From Lateolabrax maculatus (taxonomy: Eukaryota; Chordata; Actinopteri; Acropomatiformes; Lateolabracidae), in NCBI GenBank assembly GCA_031216445.1, contig CM062213.1, forward strand, positions 5,791,501-5,855,500: a stretch of DNA of 64,000 nt, in the 5' to 3' direction. The notes under the pieces are model-generated. The model saw only the letters and a list, made by a program, of their open reading frames with translations, was not told where the DNA came from and did not search any database. The position numbers and the translations under genes are program-made. The stretch's first letter is position 1. The number at the start of each line of letters is the position of its first letter. Below are positions 21,605 to 35,172 of the stretch, in pieces.

Positions 21605-24600
21605 GTCCTGCATTTAACTCAACTCTGCTGCTGCGGTAAAAGTGCTGAATCGTCACAACTGGCCACAGTATATGCAAGGCTGACATGGGTCAGGCGTAGG
21701 GTGTGTTAGTGCGTGTGCATGTCTATTCGTGTCTATGAGGTGGTGGATTTATAATCAATACAGTGCCACCTCCCAGCCTCTATACTCTTGTAAGGCCGTA
21801 GCTGCGTTAATGAACTGTGATCCACTGGGGGTACATTATGACAGCCGCTAACTTTATTATTAAGCCCCCGCTGCAGCCCTGGGAGAGAATTGTGGCTTAA
21901 AGTGAACCTTTAATGGACATGTAGTTTTTTTTCATTCCCCTAGTAATGTGGACTTATGTTCTGGACAGTGGGTCTTAATTGCCAATCAATGTAAGGGGAG
22001 GTGTTGTGAACACTGGGAAGGTTTTTTATCCTGGACTGAGTTCAGCATGCGATCACTGGACCTTAATGGAAGGATCCACTAACCTCACAGAGTAAAAACG
22101 TTATTGCTTTTCTTCTATTTGAGCCATAAAACACTTACAGATACAATGTGAGCTGAGGGCAGTGATATGTCACTACATAAAGGCTTTAAAGCATCCCCGA
22201 AGCTTAAAATCAAGTGCACTGTGTCACAATTACACTGACATGATAGGAAACATATTTCAGAGACAATGTTGCTTTAAATCTTGGTAACATGGGGTGACAT
22301 TATGAGTATTGCCTAGTGATGTTGTTGTTGTGAAGCAGCGCAGAAGACAGTTTTGACTGACTGATACTTATAACTAGCTATTACACAGTGTATATTGTAT
22401 GATAAACTATATATGTATGTATGTATGAACAATGTGTGCTTCTTTACATCTTTTCTTACAGCCAACACTCTAGTTTAGGTATGATTATGGCCTAATATTC
22501 TTAAGGATAAATCCTCTAGCACATTATCCTCACATTATCTTCTCTCAATGTATAAAAGGTAAATTTTTAACTCAATACTGATTCTTTAGAAAGTGCTGAG
22601 CAAGACCTATTCCCTGTCCCATTTTTTCTCTTACAAATATTACCAAATACAAAACACTTTAATTTGAATTATATAATCTGTGACTAATGCCTCTCTTTCT
22701 TGTGGAATATTAATAATGCATTTGCATTTCGCCCTCCACAAATGGTGTTTGGGATTTTATAAATTCAAATAGAGTTGCCGGGGTTTTCAGATTTTGCAAA
22801 GACCTTTTCATTATGGAGCAGATGTGATGATTTTCATGTACTGTATATTATTATCCATATCTGATGCTGAAGGCACCCACTCTTCTTAAATACCCAAGTA
22901 CATAAATGAATGTATTTACCAAAGCAGTGAAGTCTGCTCTGTTGAGCAGCTGCTTGAAATGAAGATGCTAAATGGCAGAAAACATGCAGTTGAATATCAA
23001 ATTTTACTTACATTTAGAAATAGGAATCTTAATATTGTCACCCCAAATATAATGTACTTTAACTCATCCATATTGCTCCCACAACACATATCACACCAAC
23101 TGTATGTTATGACGTTACTGACCTTATGTAGATACAGTGGTGGTTGAGAGATTTTTCTTCTTACTCATTTGGTATTCAACAGCATTGTTCATGTTGTTCA
23201 GGTTCAATTTTTTAATTTGATGAGTGGTGACAAGGTGCTAACACCTTGCTGAAATGGGCTGTCCAAACAAGGTTTAAAATATCAAGCTGCATACATGATT
23301 GCTTACTGATTCCCATGTGTCCCCAATCATAATAGGGTGGTTGCATTCCATATTATGTTTATAATTACAGCCGTCACGGCACATTAACTTAGTCAATGTT
23401 GATGAAATTAATATCAGAAAATAAGTAAAGCCATTTTAAATGTAATGTAGAGTTTACATGTGGTTGAATGTACAGCAAATTTCTGACTTCATGGTATTTT
23501 GTGGGTTAACGATTTCAATGAATTTGTTGTCAATACTTGTCTGTAGAATCTAAAATTATGGGTTAATGTAAATGCTAAATCACATCAGACACTGCCTTGT
23601 ACAGTGTGTGATTATAGATCTACATATCAGATTCGCTTGAGCTGCATGAAAAATTGATCTTTTGCCTACTAACAGGCAAGATTACTCACATACACAAAAG
23701 TATAGAAACCAGCCCTGAGCCTGAAGTTGACTTGCTGATAGAGGTGTTTGTCTTTCTAGCCCATTACAGAAGAACCTGTTTGGAGAAATCTACTAGAAGC
23801 AAAACAATTTGTGAAGAACCTCATTTCATAACTTAATGGGCCATATTATTACATTGATTCTTGATTTGCTCACACACTGAACTGTTCCCTCATGGTTCAG
23901 TTGACATGATTGCACACAACAAAGAGAAAAATGTGGAATGTGTAAATGGTTTGCACTTGTCTTTCGAAATTGTGTGGCTGTCTATTCTCCTCACAATTTG
24001 TATTTCCACATGTCTGGTCATCCAGTTACATTCAGTACAATGAATTAGAAAGATCATTTGTAATGCTCTCATGTGCATCAGTCTGATCTACAATTTGTTC
24101 TTGTGTCCTGGCTTTTTTTGCGTATATGATTGTGCATTAAGTAAAGGGGAGCGTACATATGTATACGCATGTGCAATATGACCTTAGTCAGTGCTGTCCA
24201 GCTGCCCCTGCAGCATGTTGCATGGTGGATGTGTGGAGCCGGTCTGGTCAGGAGAGCAGCAGCTGTTTGTCGGTCTGGTCTCCTGCTTCAGAGGAAGGCA
24301 TATGTGGGTCTGACTGGCCAAGCTGTTCAGGGGTCACACCAGAATGAACCCTTCATAAGGTCAGACGCAAAAAGGAATTGCACTCACCAAGGCGCAGGAT
24401 GTATACAGTGTCTTAAGAATAAAAAGCTAATGACAAATGTTTTGTAATGCTTAAGTCAAGTTGTTCTAGGGTTCATTAAAAGAACAAACGGTCAGTCTTG
24501 TTTATTTTAGCTTTCCTTTTGCTTTGCTTGTTATTTTCTGCAAAGCAATGCAAAGAAATCTATGAGTTCAATAAAAATGTTATTTGCAGTGGAATGCCTG

Positions 24601-25411
24601 GTAGAATACTTCTATTACTTTGCAAATGTATTTACATTATATAAGAATTTTAATAGTAAAATGAATCACAATCATCCTTAGCTATTAGCATGACTGTACA
24701 GCAATAAAAAAAATAAACTGAACTTGAACTTTTCTCATTAAAAATGTATCGTCATCTATCAGTACTGAAAATGTCAAAATGTAAGAGTAAGCAAAGTCTA
24801 CTGATCAGTGAAGGCTGTTAGCCTTAGAATGACCACATCAGGCAAGTTAAACAAGGAGCAACAACACGAAGTACAGAAGAGTTGTGGAAGTGTCATTTTG
24901 AGTTCTGCTTTGAATTACGCTATTCTATATAATATAAACTTTAAAAAGGCAGTGAATGATTTATTAACAGCACAGCATGTGACAGCCTTGCCTATCCTAA
25001 AAAGTCAGTGCCTCTATTGTGGTGCAGTATTAAAATGCACTTCATAAAAGCAGCCATGTTAAAGGACTCCGAGAAAGAGGCAGAAAGCTCTGGACTCTCC
25101 ACATTCCGGCAATAAAATCATCTCCTGCCTCAAGTCATTTCATAAAATGGCAGCGATAAAGAGATAGACTGCTCTTTATTGTTTTTAGATTGCGGGCACT
25201 TTGCGAACTCTCCTCGCCTGTGTCTAGAATAATGTAAATATTTCACAGCTATGTGCCTGCTAATACATAAAACAGATATATAAGTCCAATAAAGCTGCAT
25301 AACTGTTTGTGCCTGGCTTCCCCTGAGGGGCCAAACACTTTAGCAGGAGGGAATATTCCCCACTCAGCTGACAGAGGGGACACTGAGGCTTCCTTGATGA
25401 ATGGCACATAC
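21605..25411. other. long non-coding stretch
   Basis: Unique AT-rich DNA without simple repeats or recognisable transposons. The 21830-21915 block (ttattattaagcccccgctg) is GC-balanced with a homeodomain-type core and may be a regulatory element. The rest shows nothing I can name. No gene is supported. Confidence 0.6.
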
Positions 25412-25470
25412 CTGCTGGGCCTCGGAGACCAACAGAGCCGCACATAGCCTGTAGTACCATGACTGTCTCC
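25412..25470 (-). other. exon-like island on minus strand
   Basis: A very good acceptor (ttgtgctacttttcag) and a strong donor (agcag/gtatgt) bound 59 bp. All three frames are open; one contains ATG and reads ETVMVLQAMCGSVGLRGPA. With no discriminating frame and no recognised family, this fits an untranslated or non-coding RNA exon as well as a coding one. It lies about 6.7 kb upstream of the other minus-strand islands. Confidence 0.25.
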
Positions 25471-28001
25471 CTGAAAAGTAGCACAAAGTATCCCAAAAGT
25501 TCAAAGTGCTTAACAGGAGAATAACTCTTCACCAGAATGTGTGACAAAGTATAGGAGAATACTGGTTTGAAGCTATTTTTCTGGGCAACTTGACCAGGTT
25601 CTGGTCATATGTTAAATAATTGGAGGATGAGAATAGAAATGTACTCATCTCTTTTGAGTCTTTTTTGCAGACTGGGTCCACGAGGGTAAAGCTTAAAATA
25701 TATGCAGGCTCATGCTTGTAAACAAAAAGAAAAGGAAATGAGTTTATTGAACTCTTTATCGGTAAATGCTTTGTGGCCTTTATCGCTCACACCAGCTCAT
25801 AACCAATAAGGCAGTGAACAGACAAGGAAATTGTTGCATACTGTGGGCAGCATTGCAACTATGCAATCACCCAGGACAACAAAAAAGCCCGTCTAAACAA
25901 ATAGCAGCAATCAGAATGGATGCCATCTCTTGGCATTGCTTTAAATGCCAGCAGCAGACAAGATACTCATTAGGAAGCTGATGATGGAGGGGAGTATTCA
26001 GATGGACTAGTGGTGGAAACACAACAGCAGACAAAACAATGTGCCTAAATTGAGAGGGACGATTAGCATCATTTTCAATGTCATTCACTTTGTTTTGTTT
26101 TGAAAACATGACAAGACGATGAATTATGAATTTTCTGAATCGTTTTGAGAATCGTTAGGCATACATCAAACCACAGTTAAATGAAAGGAAAAATTGTGAC
26201 AGTAGGCTAAATTTGCATTGCTGACACATTTTGTTTTTATAATTGGCTGGAGTTACATTTTGAGATGTTCTATCATGATGAATTTGTGTAAACTTGGCAA
26301 ATTATCTAAAACTTCAGAAATAACCATGCAAAAGATGTTTGTCAGTAATTCTGACATAAAATTCAATACACGGATGTTACTTGAAGAAAAAAGGATTTGT
26401 TGTGTAAAAATCTTCTGTCCAGTACTGTATGTACTACAGTAGCCAATATTGCACGGTACTCTAAGCATAGATATGATGTACTGTAGGGGTAGCTTGGATT
26501 TTACAGCCTTTCCCTACATTCCATCAACATTGCACAAAATAGACCCACTGGTCGCCTCATCTTTAAATCTAAGTCCTTGCTTGCTGTCTTAAACGATTAC
26601 AGAGAAATGAAAACACGCATGGGGATTTACAGGCGTACGGCCTGACCTCTCATCCATTTTACCTACCACTGGGACCCATTGTGACCCTAAAATTGCCAAT
26701 ATTGAAGCTCAGTGGGGTGAGTAAGAATCGAGGAGGGTGGGGGCTAAAAGACGAGACAGCTACAGCTGTGCTCTGCTCTTGCCTCGCAGAGACAGAAGAA
26801 GAGGGGGAAAAATCATAATCTCACGCTGTCTGATGCAAGCTTAAATGCTCTATTGCTTTGCCGATCACGTTGCGCTCCCATCATCTTTCCCTGGCGTCTC
26901 CAAGACAAATCTGGGCTGCTGCCATGCACACACACGCAAACCACTATGCACGGCAACAACAGCAGCTGAGGCGTGATGAATGACGCTCTCGTCCCGACAG
27001 GTCCCTGTCGATGCATGTTCAAGTGGATGGGATTGAATTTAACCATAGAAATGACAGGCCATTCTTTTTTGGGGCACGGGGCAGCCTACACGAATGGTTT
27101 GTGGTGACATGGGGCTCAGTGATTGATGCCCCACGAGGAAGAGCCAGCAAATCTGTGGAGAAAGACAAAGGAAAACCACCCTTGTCAGAAATGTGAGTGT
27201 CTGGAGAATCCAGGGGTTGCTGTACTTTTCCTGAATCTAGCCATTCCTTATCCTCCTTACCACCTGATCCCTGTTTGAAGGAGCTTATACCTCTCCTCAT
27301 CCAACTAAAATGGTCCTATTTATCACACCCTGACATTTCTGTCATCAGTGGCCAACAATGCTGTTGGATGAGACACTTGAGTAAAGCTCTAGAGAGATGC
27401 AGTGGAAGATGCAACTTATTTTGTCTGCTGAAGTGAAATGCAGTATGCACTTTAAATTACATGTTTGTTCATAGTTTCAATTGCTGGCAGTTTATCACTC
27501 AAAAATCGTGGCAATTTCGAAATACTGGGTCCTTTGTTTCTAGCTGCAGCTGCTGTTTCTGTCACTAGATAATGAAGGTAATGTTATCCTTATGAGTTGG
27601 TTGAAAATGCTGTCTATGGGTCAATCAAAAAAATAAACATATGAAATATCCTTTTCTTGAGGTAGGAAAAAAAAAACACAGCCGTGTTCTACAGCTAAAT
27701 ATGAACACATTTACAGTGTAAATAAATGTATGTTAATCTTATAAATCTTGAGTTGAGCCAATTGTGTACCTGGTTTAAGTGTTCAAATGTTGCTCAAACT
27801 GAAGAGCCCAACATTGCAGAAATCTGTCTTAACATTTCCCTCCTCATCACTGTAAACAATTACAAGTGGACCTGGCATCCCTGCGTAGGGACTCCAGCGC
27901 TCGCAAGGAAATGCTGAAGCCTCCAGAACAATGGAGGGGTTAAGAGGGTGAGACCCCGGGAAGGATTAGGAGCATGTTTTCCACTATCTTCACTTCTGCA
28001 G
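25471..28001. other. non-coding stretch
   Basis: Unique DNA; no simple repeat of note. A plus-strand donor-like 'gggg/tgagta' lies near 26715 without a convincing acceptor. Several short open frames show no domains. Confidence 0.55.
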
Positions 28002-28122
28002 GCATCTCCGCAGACCTCTCCCCGGCCCCGCAGCCCGCTCGGGTTTGGCTCTGTCTCCTTATCCACTGAAGTCCTGGAAGCAGCGAAGATATTCAGTGTT
28101 CCAGTCTCCAAATCAGGCTGGG
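28002..28122 (+). other. exon-like GC-rich island on plus strand
   Basis: A strong acceptor (ttttccactatcttcacttctgcag type) ends at 28001, and a GT donor (ctggg/gtaaca) follows at 28123. The 121 bp between are clearly more GC-rich than the surroundings (gaccctctccccggcccc-like). The phase-0 frame reads SPQTSPRPRSPLGFGSVSLS and continues with a hydrophobic stretch. A proline/serine-rich segment like this is typical of disordered regions of signalling or scaffold proteins, but I cannot assign a family. The minus strand is also open across it. Confidence 0.28.
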
Positions 28123-28183
28123 GTAACACACAAGGATGCCTGATGTCCCCAAGCGTACTCACACCCACATCTCTCCTCCCCCC

Positions 28184-28227
28184 TCACTCACACGCACACA
28201 CACATATATATACAAAGAGAGAGAGGG
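28184..28227. repeat. compound (CA)n(TA)n(GA)n repeat
   Basis: CA units (28184-28204), then a short TA run (28205-28212), then a GA run (28216-28227). Confidence 0.9.
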
Positions 28228-28289
28228 AGTCTTGCTAATTCGCTAACATCATTGTAGTGAAGAAGAATGCAATTAAAACTGCTCTTGAT

Positions 28290-28390
28290 AATTAACCCAG
28301 ATCCATCTCCAACCCCATCTCTGCTGATTATATAAACGGCCATTACCAGGGAGCTATGAATATTCATCAGTCGTGAGTGGTCTTAAGACG
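28290..28390. promoter_or_regulatory. candidate regulatory block
   Basis: A repeat-free block with clustered A/T-core motifs: 'aattaaccc', 'gattatata', 'ccattacc' and 'atgaatattcatcag' (a near-perfect palindrome). This is a composition-based guess. No function is claimed. Confidence 0.2.
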
Positions 28391-28434
28391 GTAGTCATTT
28401 TATCTTTTTGGGTGGGTGGAAATGGGGTATGGAA

Positions 28435-28446
28435 GGGGGGGGGGGG
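28435..28446 (+). repeat. poly-G tract
   Basis: Twelve consecutive G, following a G-rich run (ggtgggtggaaatgggg). G-quadruplex potential. Confidence 0.95.
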
Positions 28447-31400
28447 TATTTGGCTGTGACTGATTTCTACACAGTTGGGGAGAATGTAATCCATGACTGC
28501 AACTTCAAAGCGATTTTGCTGTTAATAAGCATTTTGTTGTTGTCTATTTGTCATTAAGTTGCACATTTCTTTATCTGCTTGTTTGTTGACTGTTTGGGGT
28601 CTTAAGTGTTTGCCGTACCAACAGTTAAGTATTAAATTAAATTACATTTATGTAAATACGATTCATGATTAATTTTGCTCTTTCAAAACAGTAGCACACA
28701 AATACTTTACTCTACGCATAGAGTAAAATAAAAGTATTTTGCAGCAAACTGCTATAGAAGACTATTCAGAATTTCGCACTTACTCTGTGTTTACACATAT
28801 TGTCAACTTTTATCAAACAGGACCTACACACTCTCTCACAGAAATCTGTCAAGCTCAAAGTTTAGTTGAGGGAGTTGACAGAAATAGGTTTCACTACATT
28901 ATAAATGGGAGGAAGATAATCAGTCTTGTGAATTGTGACCACATTGTGTCAATGCTGTGATCTTGCCATAAGACTTCAGCAGCAGCAAACAGAGCAGAAC
29001 AGAGAGGAGAGAGAAAGAGAGTGGGAGCGAGGGAGCAGGAGAGGGAGAGTGAAAGAGACGGAGAGAAACCTTTCATGATAAAAACTGCCCGCTCACAGTG
29101 CGATAAATTGGGGGATGACACAAGTCACAGCACAACAAAAGGGGAGAACATTGGATGGGGACCCTTCACTGAGAAATTGATGAGATCGAGCCTGAAAGAA
29201 TTGTCTCTGCAAGCCAACACTGGGGTTTAGCTCCCAAAACACTCCAGGATTAAGACAACATCCCACTGGAGGTGGAGTTGGCATGAGCCCATTAGTCCCT
29301 CGTGATTCCTCAGACACTTTCCTCACTTCTTTGAAGCCACTAATACCTTGTCTCATACTCATAGCTCTTACAAAGAAAAAATACAATAACACAGACACTG
29401 CAGTCCCCTCCCAAAATAGTTGAAAAATTGAAGGATCAGGTAGTTTGTTTGAATGCAGGATTTGTCCCAAGTGTGATCCTGCCTCACTTTGCTCTGCATC
29501 TGAAAAGAGAACTGACATATTGAACAGCTCATCACACAAATTCACCACTCCCATCTGATAAAATGATCCATTTGAGATCAGTAGCCCCCTCCAGCAGCTC
29601 AGAGCAGGCGCTGACACTTTAAGACTTTATGCAGTGTGCACATGCCCTTTCTTTTGATTTTCTTTTACAGTATCTATCAGAGGCGAGTTTTGTACACAAC
29701 AAATCAAAGCCCTGATATCAAATAGTGACATTTCCATTAACATTTCTTGTGCCCTATCATCCTAATGGCATGCTAATCTACCTGCCTTTCAGCTACTTAC
29801 TAAACTGGGATGTAAGTGGCAATCATGACAATGTTGCAAAAAATGTATTTTAGCTCACAGCAGCATTCAGTACTGTCTGTCGTTATCATAGTGTTTTTTT
29901 GTAAATTAAAGAACAAAAGTTCTTTAAAAAGGTTATTAGTAACATAAGTTTGTATTCATTTTCCTACATAGTGCATATAAATACATGTGAAAACTGCAGA
30001 TTCATTTATTTACTTTTAATAATTTTGTCTTTGTGCCTTTGTTAGATAGCCGGCAGTAGAGAGATGACATGAAACAAGGGGAGAGAGAGAACAAAGGTGC
30101 AGTATAGTCTGACGTTCAGGTCTGGGCAGGGAGCATACAGAGAAAACTGAAACTGAAAATAGCTGCTTGCTGCGTCTCGATACATGGTTGATATGAGCAG
30201 TCAGACTGAAGGCTGTAAAACAATGAGCTGAAAGAGGCTTAAACGCTCCACAGAGCTGAGAGCAACTCAGGAATATTAACTTTAGCTTTGAGTAATAGTT
30301 CAATATATTACCATCCACTTAGGACGGGGGTTAGTGAACCTCACTTGTACAGTGGTTGACTCATTTGCCTGATTTTAGAATATTTACACTTAATCTTAAA
30401 GAAACATATCCACTAAGGGATTCAACAGATTTAAATGATCATGCTTTAGTTTCCACTACTTTCTAGTTTCGAGTGGCTAAGAAACAAGTAGTGGTGGGAG
30501 AAATGTTTTAACCTCACTCAATCCACACACACTCACAATCAAAATCTCCCTCCTTTTTCCTACAAAATCAACATCCTACAAAAAACACCATCACATGTGC
30601 AGTTGAGTACTGAAAATTCACGAGTCAACTAGCCATTTGTCAAATTCATGATTAACTGGACATATAAGCTGACTCACCTTTAATGGCTGTTTAAAGCAGC
30701 AGTACGTTTGATCGAGCGTAGCCTCAAATAATGTTAGACTGTCACCATGAATTTGGACTGATTCACAGCTGAACAAACTTAACACCTTGGCTAAATAGGG
30801 TCTTGACCTGCCATTGCAGACTTGATATTGAGCCTAATCAATTGTCTCATGTGCAAACCAAAAACAGGTTAAATACTCACTGACCAATGGACAGAGTTTA
30901 TTCATTAAGTGAACCACTGACCCACTTAAGGAATAAATCACTCGCAGTTCGTACTGTGTCTCTCGGCCAAAGAGCCGTTACACACAAATCACTCATATCT
31001 GCACTCTTTCTTTTGCTCACTTTGCTTAAGCAACATTACAGCTGAAGGGTTTGTTTAGTCCAGATTAAAATGTTGATTCAGCAACTGAGCAACTAACCCT
31101 GAGGCTAACACTGAAGGGCTGAATGAACTGAACAAAATGTACAGTTGTGCTTTTGTCATTACATGACAAACATCAATTTACATTTTTTTTGTTGTATAGA
31201 TGACATTAAATGAAAGAACAGCTATGTTTATGAATTTGTGAGTTTGATGTGGTTGTTGTGATATCACCAAAGCAGACATCAACTGTCAGTGCCTTGAACC
31301 AAATAAACACGTGTCCCTGCTGGATCCACTCTGCACTGTGCAAATGTATCGAACTTTATTTTGAATTCTAGCCAAGATCTCAACTTAACTAAAGATACCA

Positions 31401-31854
31401 AATATGTCAGGCTCCATTACAGGTTAATGATGGATGAAATGATGCAAAGTCACCTTGAATAATTCTAGTTCATGTAATTGTGCAGCCATAAAAATGTATT
31501 TCAGTTAGTATACGCATTATAAACACTTGCTTAAATAAAGTGATGCTACAAGCAGATAGAATATATACATGTGGTATTTCTTTACGATGACAGATACTAA
31601 ATTTAAAAAAAATTGAGGGAAAACCTAGTGTTCAAGAGTTCAAAATTTTAAATGAAAGATTGATTTTCAAATTGACCCTTGCATAAAAAGTGTTGGGATG
31701 TGAGTGGACGGTCATAGGAAAGCCTATATACTTAAGGCACATCATTTAGCAGTGTTTACAAGTTACCTGAAAAGATAACCTGGTATTTCAAAAGAAGCAC
31801 AATGGTTTAAACATGTTTTTTTACTGGATGAAATGTCCCAGGCATACATGTGAC
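28447..31854. other. long non-coding stretch
   Basis: Unique DNA with a purine-rich tract at 28980-29070. The region 29093-29617 carries the longest open frame not caused by a simple repeat (minus strand, 174 codons, GTG start), but no domain is visible and one such frame is expected by chance in 64 kb. No gene is supported. Confidence 0.55.
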
Positions 31855-31923
31855 GCTTGCATGGGTGTGCATGTGTGGTTGCTTGCATGGGTGTGTGTTT
31901 CCATGCCGTGTGTGCAAGCATGG
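31855..31923 (+). repeat. short imperfect tandem repeat, about 26-bp unit
   Basis: 'gcttgcatgggtgtgcatg' at 31856 is followed by 'gcttgcatgggtgtgtg' at about 31881. A third, inverted part (tgcaagcatgg) ends at 31923. It is a local minisatellite-like duplication. Confidence 0.7.
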
Positions 31924-34900
31924 AGCATAAACTCCCATGTTTTATGTTTTACTATAAATGTCAGGGTCTTGAAATGATATGTTGACTTATGATGACGCTC
32001 TCCGGTCTCATACACACACTTCAATGTTTAAACCTCTCTGAGAACCACATCGCTCCCTTCAAACCAGAGGTTTCCATTGAATCACCAAAGAATCCAAGGA
32101 TCTGGTTATGGAAACCTTTTGAAAACCAATGAAGCATTTGATTCACAGCTGTGTGCAGAGAGAAGCTGTCAAGAGGTCAGTGTCTCTACCACATCATGCA
32201 GTCTCACACACACTGCATGAACAGAACACCATCTGGAGTTTGAAAAAATAAATCAGGTTCAGCCTGAAGAGTTTATTTAGCTTTGCTATAAAATCACTCT
32301 AACAATAATTATTGTAGAAAATGGGCATTTTCAACTTATAATAAGGAAGAAAATTATATTAATGCTTGATTGACACGAAAATGTTAGATGGTATTTTTTG
32401 GCTTATACCTACCTCTGATCTGTACGTTTCCAAATGGACATTGTGAATACAATCAGATAAGGTCCAAAATATGAAACTCTGCACATGTGCAGAAAACCCG
32501 TCTGAAGTACTGTAGCTCTGACGTAGGTGACAGTAGAATAAGTGGCCCATTGTGATGTAGTACTGATCAGAGGAGGGTTTGTACCATATACTTTCTACAA
32601 TGTTATGTAGAAAGGCTTGAATCAGCATAAAGCACCAGGCCCCATTAATGTGTTGGCTGATTTATGATCCATCAGACAGTTAATTAATTTGATGAGACAC
32701 AGCAGAGTGTCACTATCAAGGAGGGTCATTCGAAACAGAGGACTACATTTTTTCCAAGGATAAAATTGTCAAGTGGTTTTATGTTGGACTGTTCTTCATT
32801 TTGGTCAAACATAAGCGAGAGGAGAAAAAAAAGGGACTACAGGGATGACATCTTTAAAAAACACAATTAGATGGATGGAATAGTCTGTCAAATGTTCCTA
32901 TTTTCATTCTCTCACAACACTTCCATCAAATTAATCAGCAGAAGAGGACAGTCGTATTACACAGCATCGCTAACATTTCTGAGCTGACTGACGGTTTCAA
33001 AGAGGTAGATTAATTTTGTCAAAAATATGATGGGGGTCTCGAAGCCAGTGGAAGAGGAAATGAGGATGTCGGAGTCAATTTTTCTGGCAAATGGAGTGGC
33101 CATCATTTCAAGTTCCAAACTTTTTTCTCTCTGCGTACATCTGTCATTCTCTTTTTTTTTTTTTTTGCTAATGAATTGAAAAAAAGAGGAGTGGACTTCT
33201 CTTCTTTATTCAATTTATACACAAGCAATGAATGGGAAAAATGTGGAAAAACTACCTGCAGCTTTCCCTCAGTCAGTTGCTCTACATACAACTTCATCCT
33301 TCACTCTATCCCTCCCTCTCTCTGTGTGATTTATCTATCAGTCTGTGGTAGGATTGACTCTCTGCTGTACAGCAGGCCATTAAAGCCTGGGGGAGATTCA
33401 CCTTGCCAGGCAGCTGGCTCAAATGAAAAGCTAAAAGAGCACATTAACTCATCAATATGAGGGCATGAAGATGAAAACAGTTGTCAAAGGCCTGCCAGAA
33501 ATAACTGATCGCATAATGCCGCTCTATTGTATGTAAGTGAGGTCATGGGAGTCAAACAGCAGCTAAAGAAACAAGGAAGTGAGACACAGATTCCTGGCAG
33601 TCTTTGATAGACGCGCTACACAAAAAGAGTCTCTGTAAAAATACGGCTGAGTGTGTCATCTTCAAAACAAGCTATTAATATGTCATGCAGCACGCTGAGT
33701 GCTTTTACTTAGTGTTGTCAATGGACAGCACTTTTAAAGACCTTTCACGCTGTTTTAATTTTTGGTTACCATACAATTTATTCACTCACGACAGATTTGA
33801 TGCATGTTCGAAATCACACATTGTAGCTCGTCCTCATTTCGATCGGTGACTATTTTACACAGCACAGACGGTATAAAGTCAAATCGTACAAACTATTCTG
33901 AACAATGTTTCTCGTTGTGTCTGTTGCAGTCCTGTGCACACACAAAGACATTTTCTGAATGGTACTCGCTATGCAGCATGAAACACTGTGTGCAGAACAC
34001 ATTAGCGTTGGGTATCCTAGAGCGGGTGCATCACTCAATACAAGTCACAAACCATTTACCACATGGTGGGGGAAGCTGCTTCCACTGCAGAGAGTCCCTC
34101 ACACCGTCTCAAGTATCATTGCATGCCTCGACACAAACTGCTGGAATGGTCTGTATACGTCTTCACGCATAATTTCTGTTTATTTCCCTCTTTTACATTT
34201 TCCTCTTGTTATCAGTTGTGCTGAAAGCTATTCCAGCATCAATCAATTTAGTTAATTGGGCTTCAATTGGAAAGCTCATATCTGTAACATGTGAAAATTG
34301 AATTTTATAGTAGGACACATTAAGTTATGTCAGTTTTAGTTGCAATTACATGTGCATCACTAGGCAACGAACCCTGCAAACCTGGAAAAACACCCACAGT
34401 CCTTTTCAGCATGTCAGCAGTTTGGTTTATTTTCTCTCCGGTGCCTTATTGTCCAACTTGTTAAACGGTTAACGGTTCCTGGAGAATTTATCAATCTTCA
34501 CAGAACCAGTGGATCTTTACATGTGATGTTTTACAAGGAGCTCTTGTCTCGTTCTAAGTTTTGGCACTCGAGCATGCAATGTATTTGCATATTAAATTAC
34601 ACATAATCTTTCATCTTCCAACTTGAGCACAGACAAAAAAAGTACAACGGTGAAATTAATTTACCTCATGATGTTTTAGGTTTTCTAGCTTAATGTGCAC
34701 AGGCAGATCCTGGCAGATAGAGACTCTAATCTATTACATCCACATTCCTTAAGGTTTGTTTTTTTTGTCTTCATCTGAACAAATTTCACATTCATTCTGT
34801 AATGCACCACTAAGGCTTATCCCACTATGCTTTGAGTGGAGGTCATTTCTGGACACAATTACGTCAGAAATGAAGTAGACGGGAGAGAAATGTATTCGTA

Positions 34901-35150
34901 ATGTAAATCACTCTTCCACTTCCAATTGAATGTATAATTGATTGTGTAACCTCAGTAATAATCCTGTTAAACAATTCCAAAGAACTTGAGGACAAGGAGA
35001 CTTCAGATAAGGGCTGTTTTAGGTATGTCTTCCTCCTGAAAATCCTCTGCGGGACTGAGGCGCGAGGGGGAATCATAATGAGTTGATAAATAAATAAGAA
35101 GCCTTGCAATTTTGCCAGTACCCATGCTCAGAAAGACAGAGAGGAGAGAT
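31924..35150. other. long non-coding stretch
   Basis: Unique DNA. Features seen: a poly-T at about 33151-33165, an open frame of 122 codons at 33804-34172 without a domain, and a repeat-free, A/T-core-rich block at about 34860-35110 that could be regulatory. A minus-strand donor-like site (cagag/gtaggt) lies near 32408. No gene is supported. Confidence 0.55.
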
Positions 35151-35172
35151 AGAGAGAGAGAGAGAGAGAGAG
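35151..35172. repeat. (AG)n microsatellite
   Basis: A pure AG run of about 22 bp within a larger purine-rich stretch (35130-35220). Confidence 0.93.

Noticed and set aside
21086..21709. 207-codon open frame on the plus strand
   Set aside because: Val/Cys repeats from the TG-rich region.
32408..32530. Minus-strand donor cagag/gtaggt with an open frame upstream
   Set aside because: No adequate acceptor and no partner exon in range.
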